Shown here: one piece after another, positions 5,677 to 7,794 of the stretch
How the letters are laid out: every line of letters starts with the position of its first letter
Numbering within the stretch: position 1 is the stretch's first letter
Source: DATKCN01 sp035513175
GTDB taxonomy: Bacteria; Chloroflexota; Chloroflexia; Thermomicrobiales; CFX8
Assembly (NCBI GenBank): GCA_035513175.1
Contig: DATKCN010000071.1
Span: forward strand, 1 to 7,794
Reading direction: 5' to 3'
Length of the DNA: 7,794 nt
Notes under the pieces: model-generated
The model's input: the letters and a program-made list of their open reading frames with translations, nothing else
Told to the model about the DNA's origin: nothing
Database searches by the model: none
Program-made: the position numbers and the translations under genes

Positions 5677-6960
5677 TTAACCGTGCCACTTTCCGAAGAC
5701 GAGCGCCGCGTTCTGGCCACCTAGACCGAACGAATTCTTGATCGCGATGTTGATGTCGACCGAGCGGGCCTCGTTGGGGACGTAGTCGAGATCGCAGGCT
5801 GGGTCGAGCTGCTCCTGGTTCAGCGTCGGATGCACTCGACCGTCGCGGATGCTCAGCACGGTCATTACCGACTCAACCGCGCCCGCCGCGCCCATCGTGT
5901 GGCCGAGCATCGACTTGGTCGAGCTGATCGGCGCCCGCCGCGCGTGCTCTTCCCCCAACGCGAGCTTGATCGCCGCCGTCTCCGCCGCGTCGCCGAGCGG
6001 CGTGGACGCCGCGTGCGCGTTGACGTAGTCGACGTCGGCCGGGGTCACGCGCGCGTCCTCCAGCGCCATGCGAATCGCCAACGCGGCGCCGCGGCCCTCC
6101 GGCTCGGGGGCGATGGGATGGAAGCCATCGGAGGACGATCCGGTGCCCAGCAGCTCGGCGTAGATCGGCGCGCCTCGCGCCTTCGCGTGCTCCAGCTCTT
6201 CCAGGATCAGCACCGCGGCGCCGTCGCCAATCACGAAGCCGTCGCGCGCGCCGTCGAACGGACGGCTGGCCTTCTCCGGCTCGTCGTTGCGGGTGCTGGC
6301 CGCCTTCTGGACGATGAACGAGGCCACGAACAGGGGGAACACGGCGTGCTCCGCGCCGCCCGCCGCCATGATGTCCGCCTGACCACGCCGGATGAACTCC
6401 GCCGCGTCAGCCACGGCCTGCGCGCCGGTGGCGCAGGCGGTCGAGACGGTCGAGTTAGGGCCGAGCAGCCGGAACGCCTGGGCCACGTGATACGAGCCCA
6501 TGTTGTGCGGGAAGGTCGTCATGAAGTGCGGCGAGACGCGACTGTAACCGCGCGCGTCGAGCGTGCGCGTCATGTCCGCGATGACGTCCATGCCACCGGA
6601 AGCAGTGCCGATAATGACGCCGGCCCGCTCCGAATCAAACGAACCCTCAGAGAGTCCGGCGTCCTGGAGCGCCTCGGCTGCGGCGACCACGGCGAAGCGA
6701 GCGTAGCGGGCCACGCTGCGGGCGGCCTTCGGGTCCAGCCAGGGCAGGTCGGGGGTCGTCTTGATCTCGCCCGCGATCTTCACCGGAAAGTCGCCCGGCT
6801 CCCAACGCTCGATCAGGCTGATGCCTGATTCACCGGCCAGCGCGCGTTGCCAGGTCCCCTCGGCTGTGTCCGCCAGCGCCGTGTAGGCTCCCAGGCCGGT
6901 CACAACCACGCGCCTGCGCGCCGACCATCCATCGCTTTCGTTCACCGTCCGCCCGCCCAT
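5677..6960 (-). CDS. fabF: Beta-ketoacyl-ACP synthase II (FabF/KAS II)
   Basis: A 427-residue thiolase-fold condensing enzyme that elongates acyl-ACP with malonyl-ACP in cytosolic type II fatty-acid synthesis. The N-terminus has RRVVVTGLGAYTAL (16-29). The catalytic triad is visible: C176 in STACATGAQA, H316 in VNAHAASTPLGD, and H354 in STKSMLGHTMGAAG, with the partner lysine K349. The end carries KNSFGLGGQNAALVF, where the usual GFGG loop reads GLGG (412-415), replacing the gatekeeper Phe by Leu. The usual NAHGTST is NAHAAST. Length fits the family (about 410-420). Several upstream in-frame codons exist as far as 7167, but they add low-complexity Arg/Ala/Pro sequence crossing the divergent promoter, so I chose ATG 6960; GTG 6945 is equally possible as neither has a clear ribosome site. 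DUF1989 follows; an rnc operon diverges upstream. Confidence 0.93.
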   Translation of the reverse strand: MGGRTVNESDGWSARRRVVVTGLGAYTALADTAEGTWQRALAGESGISLIERWEPGDFPVKIAGEIKTTPDLPWLDPKAARSVARYARFAVVAAAEALQDAGLSEGSFDSERAGVIIGTASGGMDVIADMTRTLDARGYSRVSPHFMTTFPHNMGSYHVAQAFRLLGPNSTVSTACATGAQAVADAAEFIRRGQADIMAAGGAEHAVFPLFVASFIVQKAASTRNDEPEKASRPFDGARDGFVIGDGAAVLILEELEHAKARGAPIYAELLGTGSSSDGFHPIAPEPEGRGAALAIRMALEDARVTPADVDYVNAHAASTPLGDAAETAAIKLALGEEHARRAPISSTKSMLGHTMGAAGAVESVMTVLSIRDGRVHPTLNQEQLDPACDLDYVPNEARSVDINIAIKNSFGLGGQNAALVFGKWHG

Positions 6961-6992
6961 CCCCCGCGCCGCCCATCCGTGTACAGCGCATG

Positions 6993-7023
6993 ATCGTACC
7001 ATCCGCGAAGCGGCAAGCGTCCA
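6993..7023 (-). promoter_or_regulatory. Weak candidate promoter for fabF
   Basis: On the minus strand TACGAT preceded by TGG (an extended -10 element, 6998-6993) lies 19 bases after TGGACG (7023-7018). The -10 sequence is fair, while the -35 box and its spacing are poor. Transcription would start near 6986, about 25 bases before the chosen ATG. It sits back to back with the strong plus-strand promoter at 7037-7065. Confidence 0.3.
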
Positions 7024-7036
7024 CGCTGTCCGCAAA

Positions 7037-7065
7037 TTGGCTGACCCCTGGCGCTCGCCTATAAT
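7037..7065 (+). promoter_or_regulatory. Near-consensus sigma-70-type promoter of the unknown gene-rnc operon
   Basis: TTGGCT (7037-7042) and a perfect TATAAT (7060-7065) are separated by exactly 17 bases. Transcription is expected around 7072, leaving a leader of about 60 bases before the GTG at 7133. This is the best promoter in the window and implies constitutive housekeeping expression of the downstream pair. Confidence 0.8.
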
Positions 7066-7090
7066 CGCGGCGGGGGACGCGGGCGGAACG

Positions 7091-7108
7091 GGCACGCCAG
7101 CGCGTGCC
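7091..7108 (+). other. Leader hairpin upstream of the rnc operon
   Basis: A perfect 7-bp stem GGCACGC / GCGTGCC with a CAGC loop lies in the predicted 5' leader between the promoter and the ribosome site at 7121-7126. Beyond a G-G mismatch two more pairs can form. With no U-run after it, it is not a terminator. RNase III genes in some bacteria are controlled by cleavage of a leader stem by their own product, so a regulatory role is conceivable, but this stem is short for a typical RNase III target. Confidence 0.5.
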
Positions 7109-7132
7109 GGTCTGATCGGCGGAGGACGAGCG

Positions 7133-7567
7133 GTGGCGGACGACGCGGACAAGCTCCTGCGACACATCGCGCGGAGGGTGCTGGCGCGTGAGAGCGCGCT
7201 GGAGATTGAGCGTGACTCGACGGCGGCGAACGACGGCGCCGAGATCGCGGCCGATCAGCGGCGCGTGATGCGCGACGAGGAACAACGCGCCGAGGACCTG
7301 TCTGGTCCGTTTCGCGACGGCCTGCGTCGCGCCGACGCCGCGCGCCGAGCCGGTGGCGATGCCATCTCGCTCGACGACCGCAAGCAAGAGGACAACCTGC
7401 AGGCGGACGCGCTGATCCATTTCCTGGTGCGGGCCGATCTGGCCACCTCTCGCGCGCGTGAGACCGATCAGCACCGCTACATCTATACCATCTCGATCGA
7501 CTGGGAAGCGCTGACACGCGTCGCCCGTGAGGCGCGTGTCGATCTCGACAGCGTCCTGAGCCCATAG
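7133..7567 (+). CDS. 144-residue charged unknown protein upstream of rnc
   Basis: A soluble, strongly charged, mostly helical-looking protein that I do not recognise. Residues 1-75 are rich in Arg, Glu, Asp and Ala (for example LLRHIARRVLARE and ADQRRVMRDEEQRAEDL) and could form a coiled coil. A polar middle part follows (DDRKQEDNLQADALIHFLVRADL), then a C-terminal segment RYIYTISIDWEALTRVAREA that may be a small strand-helix unit. There is no signal peptide or membrane segment. The GTG start is supported by GGAGG 7 nt upstream; the frame continues 32 codons further up, but through the promoter itself. It is transcribed from the strong promoter at 7037-7065 and lies 45 nt before RNase III, so the two genes probably share a message. 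Whether it acts with RNase III is unknown. Confidence 0.75.
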   Translation: MADDADKLLRHIARRVLARESALEIERDSTAANDGAEIAADQRRVMRDEEQRAEDLSGPFRDGLRRADAARRAGGDAISLDDRKQEDNLQADALIHFLVRADLATSRARETDQHRYIYTISIDWEALTRVAREARVDLDSVLSP

Positions 7568-7612
7568 CGTCCCGAGGCGGCGCTCCGTGCTGAAGCTCGT
7601 AGATAGAGGCCC

Positions 7613-7794
7613 ATGCCACGCGGAACGCCGAAGGACGGGATTGATACGCTGAACGCCCCGGTCACAGTCGCCGCGAGCGATTCCGGCGTGGATGAGCGTC
7701 TGCAACGGGCGATGGAGGCGCTCGGAGTCACCTTCCGGGACCCGTCGCTGCTGCGCGTGGCTCTGGTTCACAAGTCACACCTCAATGAGATGGG
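7613..7794 (+). CDS. rnc: Ribonuclease III, 5' end only
   Basis: The first 60 codons of a gene cut by the right edge of the window. After a variable 25-residue extension (MPRGTPKDG..., Thr/Val/Ala rich) comes DERLQRAMEALGVTFRDPSLLRVALVHKSHLNEMG, the typical first helices of the RNase III endonuclease domain (compare the family pattern LGYxFxDPxLLxxALTHxSYxNE). RNase III cleaves double-stranded RNA in rRNA processing and mRNA turnover. The catalytic ERLEFLGD-like motif and the C-terminal dsRNA-binding domain would lie beyond the window. ATG 7613 is the most upstream possible start, since an in-frame TAG lies at 7604-7606. Its AGAGG is only 3 nt away, so a start inside the extension is possible. 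It is second in an operon with the 144-residue gene. Confidence 0.88.
   Translation, partial: MPRGTPKDGIDTLNAPVTVAASDSGVDERLQRAMEALGVTFRDPSLLRVALVHKSHLNEM

Noticed and set aside
5830..6828. Long plus-strand open frame (332 codons) opposite fabF
   Set aside because: Its translation is Arg/Ala/His-rich with no family signal, it lies wholly opposite a gene with an intact catalytic triad, and it has no ribosome site; it is a GC-rich shadow.
6961..7167. 69-codon N-terminal extension of FabF
   Set aside because: FabF normally begins just before RRVVVTGLG; the extension is Arg/Ala/Pro-rich and would cross the divergent promoter.
6830..7771. Minus-strand open frame (313 codons) opposite the 144-residue gene and rnc start
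   Set aside because: It runs across a strong plus-strand promoter, two plus-strand gene starts and the fabF start, and its translation is low-complexity.
1..7794. Defence system, CRISPR array, prophage or insertion sequence
   Set aside because: I saw no direct-repeat/spacer array, transposase, integrase, toxin-antitoxin pair or terminal inverted repeats; the gene content is housekeeping.

Overview
This is a GC-rich bacterial chromosomal window with a housekeeping character. I see no mobile element, tRNA, rRNA or CRISPR array. Protein style (a Thermomicrobia-like DUF4395 membrane protein, a Tat-like 'LSRRELL' leader, frequent GTG starts with strong GGAGG-type ribosome sites) suggests Chloroflexota, probably near Thermomicrobia/Sphaerobacter. 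That placement is inference from family resemblance, not from a marker gene.

Layout from left to right. Positions 1-330 (+) hold the 3' end of a YqjF/DUF2071 gene. It converges on a minus-strand pair, read right to left: a 71-residue unknown protein (1080-865) whose stop overlaps, as ATGA, the start of a DUF4395 four-helix membrane protein (868-416). Positions 1081-1482 are a gene-free gap of about 400 bases containing a degenerate repeat. Next comes a tight minus-strand operon: a CCA-adding/poly(A) polymerase-type tRNA nucleotidyltransferase (4457-2985), a second DUF2071 protein (2972-2163) and a stand-alone B3/B4 (PheRS-beta editing-like) protein (2166-1483). Gaps in it are 12 nt and an ATGA overlap. 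Upstream lies an isolated 61-residue membrane microprotein gene (4778-4593) with its own candidate promoter and a perfect UUCG-loop terminator. Upstream of that are a DUF1989 protein (5622-4966) and the fatty-acid condensing enzyme FabF (6960-5677), 54 nt apart and probably co-transcribed.

From the fabF upstream region a near-consensus sigma-70-type promoter (TTGGCT-17-TATAAT) fires the other way into a 144-residue charged unknown protein (7133-7567) and then the 5' end of RNase III (from 7613, cut by the window edge). A 7-bp hairpin sits in the leader of this operon.

The genes mostly serve core metabolism: tRNA 3'-end maturation, fatty-acid elongation and RNA processing. I did not find a clear undescribed system. 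The most testable new ideas are a tRNA-quality-control link between the CCA enzyme and the solo B3/B4 domain, the free-standing Tat-like microprotein, the 71-aa/DUF4395 coupled pair, and the unknown gene heading the rnc operon.
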